Below, in pieces: positions 22,662 through 35,436 of a DNA stretch of 64,000 nucleotides (the stretch's first letter is position 1; the number at the start of each line of letters is the position of its first letter). Origin of the DNA: Brachionus rotundiformis (taxonomy: Eukaryota; Rotifera; Eurotatoria; Ploima; Brachionidae); contig JAESIW010000064.1 in NCBI GenBank assembly GCA_016802295.1, forward strand, positions 745,425 through 809,424, read 5' to 3'. A model generated the notes under the pieces. It did no database searches. It was not told where the DNA came from and saw nothing but the letters and a program-made list of their open reading frames with translations. Position numbers and translations under genes: made by a program.

Positions 22662-24498
22662 ATGATAATGCTTCTCTATTTAATTTGTTGCTTTAGTTAT
22701 TTTTATTTTATCAATTCCAGTCATTTTTATGGTGGTTCGATAAGTTCAAAACCTATTAAAGATAATGGTGATAATGTAACATTTAACTTTACCATTCGTT
22801 TTTCATATCGATCAAGTTATTCTTCTGAAACTTATTGTGATTCAAATACTATCTTAAACAAGACACTAATTGGCCCTCATTACAACATTTATTGTGTATC
22901 AGGCTGTAACCACCCATATACTGCAATTGGTAATTCACAAATATATTGTTTGAGTTATTCAAAAGAAATTGATTGGACTTATGGCTCAAGAACTTTTTCG
23001 TACACCATACCTAAAGTTAATAAGTACCAATTAGCATTTTATGGAAGTGATTGGAGAAGTTTGGTTGTATTTGGTTACAATAGAACTGGTGCTTCTTGGG
23101 AATTGAGGCATACATTAGACTCAACAAACCACACATTCACAAAAATAATCAATTCTTCACCAGAGACTGTCATGTCTCCCGTAACAACTCTTCCAATTAA
23201 TAGTTATTATACTCTTGATATTCCTTATATTGATGAAGATAATGATATTGTTCGATGTCGATGGGCTGAATGGTTAAAAATGGAATGCCAAGATGTGTGT
23301 GAAGCTGTACCATTTGGTTATTTAGATAATAATGAATGCAAACTGTATCTTAACACAAGCCAAGCTCACCTTGGATTCTATGCAGCAGCAATTCAAATAG
23401 AAGATTTTAAACAAAACAATTTTTCGCATCCCATTTCATCAGTAAATAGAGAAAAAATTTTTTTAGATATAATATTTGTATTTTTAGGTACCACTACAGT
23501 TTATAATTCATATTGTAGAAGAAAGCAATTGTACAACTAGGTTAAATTAAGAAATATTTATTTAATTATCAATCATTGATTTTTATTTAAGCCCTAATTT
23601 GAGTCATATTTATCCAGAAAAATCATGTATTGCAATTAATGATAAATTAAACATAAGTTTTTATGCAAGAACTGAATGTGAAAATGTAAATATAACAGAA
23701 ATTTCAATAATAGGTGCACCAGGATCAATATTACATGATATGATATATGACACAATAGAAAATAAATGGACAAGAAGTCTTTCTTTAAATTCTTCTGATC
23801 ATGGACACCATTTAATATGTGCTAGGGCTATTGATTCTGATTTTAAATCATCAGAGTTTTCTTGTTTACGCGTTTTTAATGGTGCCACTCAACCTTACAT
23901 AATTCAGTCAAGTCTAAGTCCAACTGGAAAATTAAATACCACACTGGGTATTTTAAATTTTAGTGCTGAATTTAATGTAAATGTCCGCAGTCCAAATTCA
24001 AGTCGTTTAATAAGAATTATTTCTTCTCAGACTCAAGACTTAATTTATCTTATAAGTTCGAATAATGTCACATTTTTCGACAATTCTAGTAAAATTTCAT
24101 TTCCTGTTGATTTGAGCTTGCTATCAGAAGGTAATTTCTGTGTTTTATTTGACTATGGGGTAGCTGTGTCAACAGATTTCTGTAATCCCATATCAGAAAA
24201 GATAGATGATGTGTTTTTTTGGGAATTTAGCCTTGAAAAGCCAAATTTTTTGTTTACCACCGAAAAAGAAAGCGATACTACTGAAATGATAGAGGTCATT
24301 ACCAATACAGTTCACCAAACAGAAGCTCTGTCTATCGATTTAAATAGAAACTGTTCAATAGAAAATTTTAAAGAAAGAAATGAATGTAACATACAGTCTA
24401 TGTCTATAATATTTACTTTAATCAATATAATGCTCATTGGATTTCATCATATAATTTTATATACAGCAGTTAGATATCTTAGGATAAAAAAATATTAA
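22662..24498 (+). CDS. Type I membrane glycoprotein with an N-terminal HFYGG-type ectodomain
   Basis: Exons 22662-23441, 23488-23540 and 23592-24498 (introns 46 and 51 bp), 579 aa. The 53-bp middle exon is supported by exact phase and by the continuous reading SS|VPLQFIIHIVEESNCTT. A hydrophobic signal peptide comes first. The mature ectodomain starts SSHFYGGSISSKP, has many cysteines and more than ten N-glycosylation sequons, and two regions of beta-rich, Ig/cadherin-like character. Near the C-terminus is a transmembrane segment (IIFTLINIMLIGFHHIILYT) followed by a short basic tail. I recall similar HFxGG-starting cell-surface proteins in other lophotrochozoans but cannot name a defined domain. 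It probably acts at the cell surface in adhesion or recognition. Confidence 0.8.
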
Positions 24499-25228
24499 AA
24501 ATTAGATTTTTTCTACTTTAAATTGAAACATAATTACGTATTAAAAGTATTTTGATTGATAGATAATTATATTTAAAAATGTTTTAAGTTATCAAATAGT
24601 TTTTAAAAAGAATATGAGATTGATAAAACAATAAAAGAATTTTAATTTAATTAAATTTTATTTTGGGATACATTCCAACAATTCACTATTTATTAATATA
24701 AGTCTATTTAATATGTCTTAAACTTAACAAGAATTTTACAGTTTTTTAAATAATAATGAACCTATTGATTATTGATTGACTAAATGAAAAATTTTCAATG
24801 AATTTGTATTTTAATGATAAAAGATTTTTACTTCTTTTTATCATTATGATTAAATTTTTTCACATCTAATTTTAAAACATTTTTGATATTTTTCCTTTTT
24901 AAATTTAGAGGTAAAAAATTGCTGCTATTTTAATTCAATAATTTTTTATAATATTTCTTAAGGATGCTTATTAGAATTATATTTTAACTCTTTATAACTT
25001 ATTATTTTAATTTTTCAAATAAAAATATAATGTAAAAACAATTGTAAGAATTAAAAAAAACTTATTATTTAAAACTTATTTTTTCTTAAATGAACATTAA
25101 ATTTTTTTTTAGCATTTTTAAATAAATGTAATTTCTTTATAAAAAAATATTCATAAAAAAGAATATTTTACAAAAAAAGATAATTCATAAACTTTTCCAA
25201 AAAAGAAAATCCTTTTTCTTTTTCTAAT
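24499..25228. other. Intergenic AT-rich DNA
   Basis: Convergent 3' flanks of the membrane glycoprotein and sulfotransferase genes; nothing else seen. Confidence 0.5.
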
Positions 25229-26320
25229 CTAGACTGGTTTTCCAAATTTTTTCTGAGATTTTTTTGATATATAATCAATCATTTCTAATTCAGTGCTTGT
25301 AAGTTTCCAGCAATAATCTTTGTATTCCCCTGTTAAATTGTCTTTTAGCATGTAGCCAATATAGGGTACATTTCCATAAAAATTTTTTTTTGCTCTTCCA
25401 TTTGTGCATTCATTCTGATACAATTCATTTAGTCTTCTTAATTTTCCTAATTCTGTTTTAAGAAGAACGGACAGTATTTTATATTTTTTAAGATAATAAT
25501 TATACAAAATAAGGTCTGCATTGCTCACTCTTGATATAACACTTTCCGCCCATAGGCGTTCTTTCGGCTTAGGATGTCTCGTTCCTTGATTTACACTCAA
25601 ACAAACAATATCTTTATAAGATAAATTTAGAATATTTTTGAGCAAAATAAGGCCTTCGTTGAAATATTCTGTTAGAAAGACCAAATCAAATTCTTTTTTA
25701 AATCGTTCAATTAAGCTCTCTTCTGATTCTCGATATGATTCACCACAGCCAACATAGCCCAAATCATAACTTGCTGAATTCTTTAGCAAACAAAAAACTT
25801 GCTTTTTTCTACCAAGTCTTTTCATGGTACTTTCGTTTTCTATATTTTCCATAATGGTTTTTTTTTGCTTGTTTAGACCGGAAAAATAATTTATAGATGA
25901 CAAAAGTTGATCTATGGGATTACGTAAAATTGTCATAAATAGTGATTGGTTGCGAGGAAATGCTTCTTCGGCTATTTTAACATCATGCCTTCCATGAATA
26001 AAATAAATTTTATTAGTTAACTTTTGTTTATTAGTTAAAAGGCCTTCTGACTTTAGGTCACTGACCACTCTCATATTTCTCTTATCTGCTAAGCGAATTA
26101 GCACATTCTGTAAAGCACTACTAGCTGTTTTATGAGTTTTAACAAAGTAAATATTGAAGTCTTGAATAGAACTAAATTTTTTTGAATTTTTACTTAAGTC
26201 TTCTAAAAAATCATTCTTATAAGAATTTTTTTTATTTTTTTTTCCATATTGGCAAAAAAGTGTAAGAAAAGTAAATAAAATTAATATAGTAATAATTTTC
26301 CGACGATTCATTAGATACAT
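25229..26320 (-). CDS. Galactose-3-O-sulfotransferase (Golgi, GAL3ST family)
   Basis: Single exon, 363 aa. The start was set at 26320 (MYLMNRRKIITILIL), because this puts a type II signal anchor (about residues 8-22) at the N-terminus. The family's 5'-phosphosulfate loop is visible as FVKTHKTASSALQNVL (about 67-82). The 3'-phosphate-binding region is MTILRNPIDQLLSSI. Further family features include FIHGRHD and a cysteine pair around GYVGCGE and ECTNGRA. The enzyme transfers sulfate from PAPS to the 3-OH of galactose on glycolipids or glycans in the Golgi lumen. Length is slightly below that of vertebrate members (about 420 aa). Which GAL3ST paralogue it matches cannot be decided by eye. Confidence 0.88.
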   Translation of the reverse strand: MYLMNRRKIITILILFTFLTLFCQYGKKNKKNSYKNDFLEDLSKNSKKFSSIQDFNIYFVKTHKTASSALQNVLIRLADKRNMRVVSDLKSEGLLTNKQKLTNKIYFIHGRHDVKIAEEAFPRNQSLFMTILRNPIDQLLSSINYFSGLNKQKKTIMENIENESTMKRLGRKKQVFCLLKNSASYDLGYVGCGESYRESEESLIERFKKEFDLVFLTEYFNEGLILLKNILNLSYKDIVCLSVNQGTRHPKPKERLWAESVISRVSNADLILYNYYLKKYKILSVLLKTELGKLRRLNELYQNECTNGRAKKNFYGNVPYIGYMLKDNLTGEYKDYCWKLTSTELEMIDYISKKSQKKFGKPV

Positions 26321-27026
26321 ATTTTGGTTTAAATAAAATATTTGACAAGTTAAGCAAGCTTTTGAGAATAAGACTTTCAATAAATATTAAGTTTGTTTCC
26401 ATTGAGATTAGAAAAAAGTAAATCGAATGTAATTATTTTCTTTTTTCTGGATATGTTTTGTATTGTACTTTTAAACTGATTAAATGACAATTAAATCTCA
26501 AAAAAGTATTTTAGCTGCATTTTCAGACAAAATATTAATTACTTAATTTAATATTTCTCACCGTATTATTGTTTGATTAAAAAAAATCGTTTAATAGTTT
26601 AAAGAATACTATACAAAAATTTTAATGAAGCAAAAAATTCCAAATTCGGGTCTTTGACACATAAAAATGAGAAAAAGATAGTCTTTATTCATTACTTTTT
26701 TTCTAAAATATAAAAATTTATAATTTAAAAAATTAATAGTTATTATTTTTTTTTATTCACTAAACACTGTGAGGGTGATGTAAAAGAATACAAATATAAT
26801 ACTTTACTTATTTATAATCAAATTTTATCAAATTAAATTAGTTTTTAATGGTAAAAACACCATTTCCTAATCAATCTGACCATTTTTTTAAAAAAATTTC
26901 TTGATTTATTTTATGTAGTTTCTTTTTAAAATATGATCAATTTTGAATTTAACTAGCAAAAAATTAAAATTAAAACTTTTATTAATATATTTTTTTGTTA
27001 AAAATAATAAAAAATAGCTACTTCTA
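26321..27026. other. Intergenic AT-rich DNA
   Basis: Nothing recognised. It separates the sulfotransferase start from the 3' end of ODF2, both on the minus strand. Confidence 0.5.
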
Positions 27027-30000
27027 TTAATAGAAAGTATTAGTACTTGTCCCGCTTAATAAGTTTGAACTTGCATTCGCAGTACAATCAAAGCTTTGCA
27101 AAGTATTATCATTGAAATAAGTGATGTAGGAATTTTTCAAAAAGTTGACATATTCCTGCATTTGCTTATTAGCTTGCTGCGTTTGTTCCAATTTATACTT
27201 TAGATCTCTGATTTGTGTTTGGTATTCTTGACAAAGATCATCCTTATCTCGCCTGTCAACCGATGAGTGCAATTCCATTGACCTTAACTTGGACTCTAAA
27301 TCGGCCAATCTTGCCATCAAGCCTCTCTCTTTAGATACATATTTCTCTTTGATTTGGTGCTCTCTAAGATTTGAATCACTTAATGCCAAGTCCAGTTGTC
27401 GACTAAAACTAGCCGCTTCATTCGACTTTACTGTTAATTTATTCTAATAAAAATCAATTTTATCTTAAAATATTGTATTATTTAAAATTTTTTTAAAAAT
27501 TACTGTCAAATCACGTATCAAATCATCTTTAAATCCAAGTTGTCGGATCAATTCTTTGTTTTCTTCTTCCAAGTTTTGGATTCTTCTTTCAATTGGCTCC
27601 AATTTGTTTATAGTAAATTTTTCTAGTTCTTTAGTTTGTTTAGCATTTAGTTCCATTTGTTGTTGATGAAAATTATTATAACTATTGACAATTGAGCTTT
27701 TGTTAAAATCCTGTGGATCATTTTTTTCCTGAATTTTATTTCTTAATTTAGAATGATAAAAATCTGTTTTTGATCTCAATTCATTGATACATTTTTTATT
27801 TTCAGCTATTTCATCCTCGTATTTTTTATTTTTTGACAATGCTTCATGCAATTTTAGTTCTGTATTTTTGAGCAATTCTGGTAATGGTTCCAGCTCATTC
27901 AAACGTTGTTGAAGCCTAGAACGAACATTATTGAATTCAATTTCGCTAAAGTTTTTATCTCGTTGAATAAAGCTATCACTGTTTTGGGATTTTTTGGGAC
28001 TTGAAGATCTTGATATTGGTCTACTTGAATTACCATCTTCATTTGCTGAATTATGTTGACTGTTTTTTTTAGATAGTTCACTAATGCTACTTGTTGAAGA
28101 TTTTTTAATCTCGGATTTTTGCTGTTCGATTGTTTTTTGAGCACTTTTAAGTCGTTCTTCTTTGACTTGAAGAGAAAGCTTTAGTTTGTCATTTTCTTTC
28201 ATTAGCTTGGCAATTTGAGTTTTGTCGCCACGATCCGAGACCAGCTTTGAAGTTCCATTTTCGAGCTTAGGATCATTCTCTTTCTGATCTTGCTTAGATT
28301 GGATTATTATCTCATTCAAATTTTTTATGCAGGTATCCTTTTCTTTAATTTTATTGTTCAGCTTTTCGATATAAAGACGGGTTTTTATGGGATCACTGAT
28401 AATTTCCTCAAATGTAAAATGGTTTTTATCAAGCTTTACACTTTTTGGTATGCTCGAAGTGCTGACAGATTTTTGATAAATTGGCTTTTGGTTTAAAGAA
28501 CATGTGCTGTTTTGCTTGGCAGGAAACTTCAATGTAGATAGGCCTGCTTTTTCACGGCTTTCACGCAATAAATCGATCTCCATTTTTGCGCGGTCTAATT
28601 GTCTATTTAAGTTCTTAAAAATTCATTTATTTAAGACTTTTGCTTATGTTTATAACAACAAAGATATCCGAATTTTTTTCTTATTTTTTCATAATTTTAA
28701 AATAAATTCTAATTTAAATCAATCTATCCAAAAATCTTAAATTAGAATTTCTGTTCTGGAATAATGATTTTATTTTAATATTCATTCAAAATAATGAGTT
28801 AAAAGTTCAATCAAATTTATTAAGAAAGAATTCTTCTGAATATTTAAATTTCAATAATTTGATGACATATTTTTATATTTTTAACTAATTTAAACTTTTT
28901 GTTTACCTAAAATGTTTAGTATAATCAAATCTGCAAATTAAAATCTTTAAAATCTCTTAACCTAAAAGTAATTTAGCAGTATTAAATACTGCTTTATATC
29001 ATCAAATGCAAAATTATTTGTTGTAGGTTTATATAAAAAATTTAGATAAGAAATTTTTCTATCAGGTAATAGCTAAAAATTATTTGAACTATTATTGGTA
29101 AAACAATTAAAAAAACTTTAATAGTTATGCTTATTAGAAATCTTAAGATAAAGCTTGGTTTTATTATTGCAATGCAGTACAAGCCAAGTATGTGAACAGT
29201 AAGTTAAGTTTTTGATTAGAACTTGATTGAAATAACAAAAACACCCATGATATGAATGATAAATGATAAAAAGCTAATGCAATTTATATTGTTATTGCTT
29301 GATCATGTCACTTAATTGAGACATCGTGCAGCTATTCACTTTAAAAAAGTAACATTCTTCCAATTGGACTTTTACCAAATATCTAACCCCTTAAGCTATC
29401 ATTATTTAGATTAAAATACGTTCGTGTAAAAATAATCCTTAGTCAAATTTTATTATATATACTCTGCACATTTCTTACAAGAAGATTACTGAAATGCTAT
29501 TTAAAAATTTTAGAATATAATTTAAGATTTATTAACTTGAAGGAATAATATTAGGTGATTAACAACAATCAAATCACATCATGTATTTTATTTTCAATAA
29601 AATTTGTTGAAAATAATCTTCTTATTTTTAGAAAGCAGTTTATAATTTTTATTAACAGATTTATTTTTAAAATTTCTCTTAAAATTCTAATTTATTTAGA
29701 AGCAATAATTATATTGTTTTAAGATATTTTGTTATACATAGGTGATAATTAAAATATTAATTACTTTATCAATTCAAATTTAATATTTAAATAATTTCAT
29801 CAAAATAAAAATTAATAAAATTTATTTAAAATTTTAAGCTCAGGCTTATTAAGAGAAAATAAATAAATTGATAATGAAGTCCGAATATTTTTAGTTACTT
29901 GGAAACAGACATAATTCTTAATAAATTTGATTTGACTTGTATTTTAATCTAATAATTTAGTAAAATTATCTTGATATAATTTAAAGAAGGCAATAAAACA

Positions 30001-31266
30001 CTTGTAATCAATAAAATAAAATAAATTATCAAGAAGCTAACTTACTCTTAATTGTACACTCAAACGATTGCATTCGGCTTCTCTAGATATCAATTGACGT
30101 CTTAGATGAGCCCTATTATCTTCTAATGACTGCTTTAAGCTTGCCAAAGCATTGTTCTCCATCTTAATAAAATCAAATAAAATCAAATTCATAATTAAAA
30201 TAAAATTTTCTTAGAACATTCAAAGCTTCGTTGGTAGAACCCGTTTTGGTGATGTTTTTCTCATACTCCGAAATTATTTGCTTGAATTTCTGAGTAAAAA
30301 AATAAAATATTGCATGAGAAAAAAAAAATACTAATTTAAATTTTACTTCATTTTCTTTTTTTAGTTTTTCATTTTTGGCCAAAACGTTACCATTTTCTTT
30401 GACATGTCTAAGCATGGATAGAGTGCTTGGATTCAAAAAATCACTAATAACAGCCCTGATATCCTTGTGTGTTAAATGAAACAAGTCAATCAATTGATAT
30501 AAACTTTTGATATCCTTGTTTAGATACTCATAAACTGATTTTAAATCCAAATCGTGGTCACAATTAGATATATATTCTCTGACAAGCTCTAATATTCTGA
30601 CAATGTCACTTGAAAAAGACTCTGAATCAATTAATTTTTTTATCAAAAATTCCTTTTTTAGAATTAAATCATTTTCATCGATTGAAACCCAGTCGTTTTC
30701 AATGGTGTTTAGGTAGCTTTCGTGGCTCTTGGACCTATTTGGCATGGTGTAAGTAGAGTTAGGATCGAGTTCCTGAGACCTATTGAGAGAAACTGGCGAC
30801 ATTGAAGACGAAAGACGCTTAAGAAAAGAACAGTTGTTTTGGCCATTTTTTTCCGGGCTATTTGACCTCGATCTTGAACGAGACCTTACATCAACACAGA
30901 CTTCACATGACTGTTTGGCAACCGGCTGTTTAATGGGACTGATATAATCGTCCAAACGACATCTTTTCATTAAATCACATTTTGTGTCTTTTTTTGGAGA
31001 ACTCCATTGATAAACTGGTTTCTTTTTTTGAACTAGTGGTTTTGAATTTTTTTTATTCCGAAGTGTTTTTGGCTTTTTGGACTCATTTATCACGGTCGAC
31101 GGACCTATTTTAACTTTTTTTTTCTTTTCAATTAAGTCCTTTGAAAAATATAATAGAACTTTAAATTAATTTCGTCTATTTAGAGTCTTACCTCGAAATT
31201 AGCCGCAGTCATGGGGTTTTTTAGTTGATTTTTTAGTCTAATATGCACTGGTGACACGGAATGCAT
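27027..31266 (-). CDS. ODF2: Outer dense fibre protein 2 / cenexin orthologue
   Basis: Six exons on the minus strand: 31266-31192, 31138-30347, 30289-30218, 30162-30046, 28613-27504 and 27443-27027, giving 860 aa. All introns are phase 0 and 53-61 bp, except intron 4 (1,432 bp). ODF2 identity rests on two blocks: SLEDNRAHLRRQLISREAEC followed by NRLSVQLRNL (human ODF2 has MRGHLQAQLRSKEAENSRL), and LNELEPLPELLKNTELKLHE (human LADLQQLPDILKITEAKL). The N-terminal 150 residues are basic and Ser-rich (RSRSRSRSNSPEK); the rest is coiled coil. ODF2 is a structural component of mother-centriole distal/subdistal appendages and sperm tail fibres. The 72-bp exon 3 ends at a GTTCTAAG donor, the weakest splice call here. 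Confidence 0.87.
28614..30045 (-). other. Large intron 4 of ODF2
   Basis: 1,432 bp with donor GTAAGTTAGC at 30045 and acceptor TTTTAAG at 28614. It is unusually long for this gene set, where most introns are near 50 bp. No nested gene or repeat is recognised. Confidence 0.7.
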
Positions 31267-31847
31267 TGTTTTAAGGCTAATTATTGTTATATTTTTAATT
31301 GAAACCGCCCTAATGGAAAAATATTTCAATATAAAAGAAGAAACTACAAATTTTTATTTTAATTATAATCTTTAAGCAAAAATTATTATTAAAAAATATA
31401 AAAAAACATTCAAATATTTCTTATCTTTTTTAATTTATTTTTTGATTTTTTTAATGCGACATTGACCCTTTGTTGCCCATGGTTGTCATGGATATAAAAA
31501 GTAAAAATAAAAAGAAATTCGTTTTTATTTAAGAGTGGTCATGTTTTTTAATTTCTTTAGGCTTAGATTCAGGTTATTTAAATAGTAAATATGGAATAAG
31601 TCGAATCAATAACTAGGCTTTTAATTCAAAAAACAAATGTTGTAATGAAACCAAAGACTGACGAGACTTACAAAAACATGATTAAAAAGCGATCAAAGCA
31701 TATTTTTTTTAAATTTAGAGTTATTTTTGAAAATAGCTTTTAAGTTTTTAAAAAATCTCAATATTTTGCTTCTAAAATGAAGTACAAATTTTGTTCAAAT
31801 TGTATGAAATATTAACTAAAATAAAATATTTAACAAAAAAGTTTGGT

Positions 31848-32200
31848 TGACCGGTGGATAACCACGAGTCAGTCGATTTTATTAAAGAATAGTTAATAAA
31901 AAGAGTTCGAAAACTGCCGGTCTTATTGAGGACAGCTTTTATTAATAGCCGTAGGTCTTGTGGCCGAGGCCTAAGAACTTTCTACGGTGCTGTGCGCCAT
32001 CCGAATATTTTGGCGCCCAATTCAGCTCCAAAATCAACGAGAGGAGCCGATGTATGTTCTCACGACCACTTGTGTAGAACATGGACAGGAGCAGGGTGGA
32101 ATCTATTTGATAAAGAGCCAGAACTATCTTTTTTCTTTTTTTTCGTTTTTTTTAATGGCTGAGCTGGGCTGATTCTTGATTCTAGATCTTGTCCCAAAAT
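31848..32200 (+). repeat. Interspersed element, copy 1 (possible SINE-like)
   Basis: It starts TGACCGGTGGATAACCACGA; the first 62 bases (31848-31909) match 37678-37739 at about 54 of 62 positions. A later part (GCGCCATCCGAATATTTTGG) weakly matches CCCATCCTGATATTCTGG in copy 2. Body G+C near 50%, no coding capacity. Open frames inside (31926-32172) are not convincing genes. Confidence 0.6.
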
Positions 32201-32969
32201 TATTTAAATTTAGAGTTATTTCTAAAAATAGCTTTTAAGTTTTTAATTAATCTCTTAAATGAATTTTACAAATTTTATTCAAATTGTTTTCAATATTAAC
32301 TAAAAATAATTAGTCTACTTAACCATTTTATCAAAGCGAAAGTTTACAGAGGAATGAATTAATTAATCAACCGACTGCTTACAAAGGACTAACTTTCTCT
32401 TAAAAATAGTAATCAATGATTGAAATGGTTCACCTACGGAAATAGAAGAATTTTCAATAGTGAACACATTGGAAAAAAGATATGGTATTTTATATCACCA
32501 AGTCCAGTTTTAAGAGGTTCTCATCCTTTTGTTTTCTATATTTTAATTTTCCTCATTGTGAAAAGTTCAAATTATAAGTTCTTTTCATCTACTTAGCATA
32601 GATGGATTTGATAAAACAAATACTAAAGCTTGATTGTCCAAGCTAATTATTTTTATTATTATAAAGCTATTCCATCATCATTGATAAAAAGAATTCCTGT
32701 CATTGGATAAAAGTTTTTTAACTTATTTTTAATCCAATTGTAGTATTATGATGTAAGTGAATTGTTTATAATGAACGTTTGACATGAAGGCTCATCATTG
32801 TTATTATCAAAGAAAAATCGGTATTGAAGCAACCAAATTAAATGAATAAGATAATATTTTTTAAGAGCCTGTTGATGATTTCTATTCAAAAAATTATCAA
32901 ATAAAAGCAAATTTATCAGGATAATTATGTAAAAAAGAGTTTATTTATTTTTTAAAAAATTGTTTTTCT

Positions 32970-33531
32970 AATTAAACTGTACGGCAACATCAAAGAAGTT
33001 GTCAAAATTACTAAGTGATTTTCCAAGATTTTTATTAAATTTTTCAACTGTATATAAATGTTCTGAAATTCCTTATCTAGCAAATCTTAAAGTTTCTTCA
33101 ATATAGAAAACACTACTTTAGTTACATTCAATTATTTAAATAATTTGTTGAATTTTTTTAAAATTCAAAATAAAAGTGAACCTGTATTTTTTTGTATTCT
33201 ATTAACAATCAACAGGTTTTGTCGTTTATAAAATTTGATTATTTTTTAATCTTATTAAATGAGTAATATATTTGACTTCTTAAATTTGAACAATTTTTTT
33301 CATATATTGAAAAAACTTTAAATTACAATCGTTTTTATCAATCTTATTTAAATGAGGAAGTAACTCGGATCTGATCTTAATTGCTAAGCTTCTACAGATT
33401 CCTGAAATTTTCTTAATAATAACCTTATTTATTAGCTGGATTAATAAGTTTCGAGAATGTGCTAAAAAATAAATAAAACGAATATTATCAAATACATACT
33501 TTGGATGATATGAAATAGCCTTAAATAACAT
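32970..33531 (-). pseudogene. Degenerate coding-like remnant, possibly of a mobile element
   Basis: On the minus strand an 83-codon frame at 33280-33531 is followed downstream, in changing frames with stops, by protein-like text such as VEKFNKNLGKSLSNFDNFFD (about 33000-33060). The pattern suggests a decayed gene. The family is not recognised. Confidence 0.25.
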
Positions 33532-33687
33532 TAATTCGTAGGTTTATATATAAATCATAAATTAATTTTTGGGAAGATGTTCTAAAGATTTTTTATTTGG
33601 AATATTTAAATTTAAATTAACAAATTAAATGGAAGATGAAATCTTCAGTTTTAATTTCAATAATACTAATAATAATAATAATCTACG

Positions 33688-35260
33688 GTCGTTTATCCCA
33701 TCAAATTAAAACCCATATAGGGATCGCTGTAGTTGAAACTATAAATATATCGTCTTTAAATCTTTTGAATAATAAATAACTAGAATTCAGAATAAAAGAA
33801 ATACGATTCTTTAACGAATAAACAATTAAAAATTTGATAATATTAGACCACTTTTCATTTCGGGATTAGGGTTTCGGAAAACATAGAATTTGAATATAAA
33901 ATTTATTTATTTTTCTGCTAAAAATAAAAATATCATTTAATTTATTTTAAATTTAATTTTTAATTAGTTAAGTAATNNNNNNNNNNNNNNNNNNNNNNNN
34001 NNNNNNNNNNNNNNNNNNNNNNNNNNNNNNNNNNNNNNNNNNNNNNNNNNNNNNNNNNNNNNNNNNNNNNNNNNNNNNNNNNNNNNNNNNNNNNNNNNNN
34101 NNNNNNNNNNNNNNNNNNNNNNNNNNNNNNNNNNNNNNNNNNNNNNNNNNNNNNNNNNNNNNNNNNNNNNNNNNNNNNNNNNNNNNNNNNNNNNNNNNNN
34201 NNNNNNNNNNNNNNNNNNNNNNNNNNNNNNNNNNNNNNNNNNNNNNNNNNNNNNNNNNNNNNNNNNNNNNNNNNNNNNNNNNNNNNNNNNNNNNNNNNNN
34301 NNNNNNNNNNNNNNNNNNNNNNNNNNNNNNNNNNNNNNNNNNNNNNNNNNNNNNNNNNNNNNNNNNNNNNNNNNNNNNNNNNNNNNNNNNNNNNNNNNNN
34401 NNNNNNNNNNNNNNNNNNNNNNNNNNNNNNNNNNNNNNNNNNNNNNNNNNNNNNNNNNNNNNNNNNNNNNNNNNNNNNNNNNNNNNNNNNNNNNNNNNNN
34501 NNNNNNNNNNNNNNNNNNNNNNNNNNNNNNNNNNNNNNNNNNNNNNNNNNNNNNNNNNNNNNNNNNNNNNNNNNNNNNNNNNNNNNNNNNNNNNNNNNNN
34601 NNNNNNNNNNNNNNNNNNNNNNNNNNNNNNNNNNNNNNNNNNNNNNNNNNNNNNNNNNNNNNNNNNNNNNNNNNNNNNNNNNNNNNNNNNNNNNNNNNNN
34701 NNNNNNNNNNNNNNNNNNNNNNNNNNNNNNNNNNNNNNNNNNNNNNNNNNNNNNNNNNNNNNNNNNNNNNNNNNNNNNNNNNNNNNNNNNNNNNNNNNNN
34801 NNNNNNNNNNNNNNNNNNNNNNNNNNNNNNNNNNNNNNNNNNNNNNNNNNNNNNNNNNNNNNNNNNNNNNNNNNNNNNNNNNNNNNNNNNNNNNNNNNNN
34901 NNNNNNNNNNNNNNNNNNNNNNNNNNNNNNNNNNNNNNNNNNNNNNNNNNNNNNNNNNNNNNNNTCGTTTATCCCATCAAATTAAAACTCATATAGGGAT
35001 CGCTGTTATAGCATAAGTTGAAACTATAAACATATCGTCTTTAAATCTTTTGAATAATATATAACTAGAATTCAGAATAAAAGAAATGCGATTTTTTAAA
35101 GAATAAACAATTAAAAATTTGATAATATTGGACCACTTTTCTATTCGGGATGAGGGTTTCGGAAAACATAGAATTTGAATATAAAATTTATTTATTTTTC
35201 TGATAAAAATAAAAATATCATTTAATTTATTTTAAATTTAATATATTAGTTAAGTAATGA
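33688..35260. repeat. Direct repeats flanking assembly gap 1
   Basis: Bases 33688-33976, immediately before the gap, are repeated at 34965-35260 immediately after it (both start TCGTTTATCCCATCAAATTA) with about 5% differences and small indels. They may be units of a tandem array, or allelic contig ends that were not merged. Confidence 0.85.
33977..34964. other. Assembly gap 1 (988 N)
   Basis: A run of undetermined bases between the two direct repeat copies. Confidence 0.99.
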
Positions 35261-35353
35261 TTTATTTATTTGATTTAAATAAAAATTAAAAAAGCTAAAA
35301 AGTGAACATAAACATTTAATTAAAGAAAATTTTCAAAATAAATTAATCAAGGT

Positions 35354-35436
35354 GCTTATACGCCTTTTTGGAATAACTTTTGCTGTTTAATTGTGAAATG
35401 AAAAGCTAATTTATCAGCATAGCACACAAAATTTTC
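35354..35436. repeat. Direct repeat downstream of PDCD6 (copy 1)
   Basis: GCTTATACGCCTTTTTGGAA and following bases up to AGCACACAAAATTTTC recur at 37271-37395 on the other side of PDCD6. Copy 2 carries an insertion of about 43 bp before AGCACACAAAATTTCC. Confidence 0.75.

Larger units (their letters stand above)
31267..33687. other. Repeat-rich intergenic region
   Basis: It contains a GC-richer interspersed element (31848-32200) between two copies of a roughly 110-bp AT-rich sequence (about 31708-31836 and 32202-32316). A degenerate minus-strand coding-like stretch lies at about 32970-33531. No intact gene is seen. Confidence 0.45.

Noticed and set aside
31926..32172. Open frames inside the interspersed element
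   Set aside because: They overlap each other in different frames, end in poly-Phe and are absent from copy 2.
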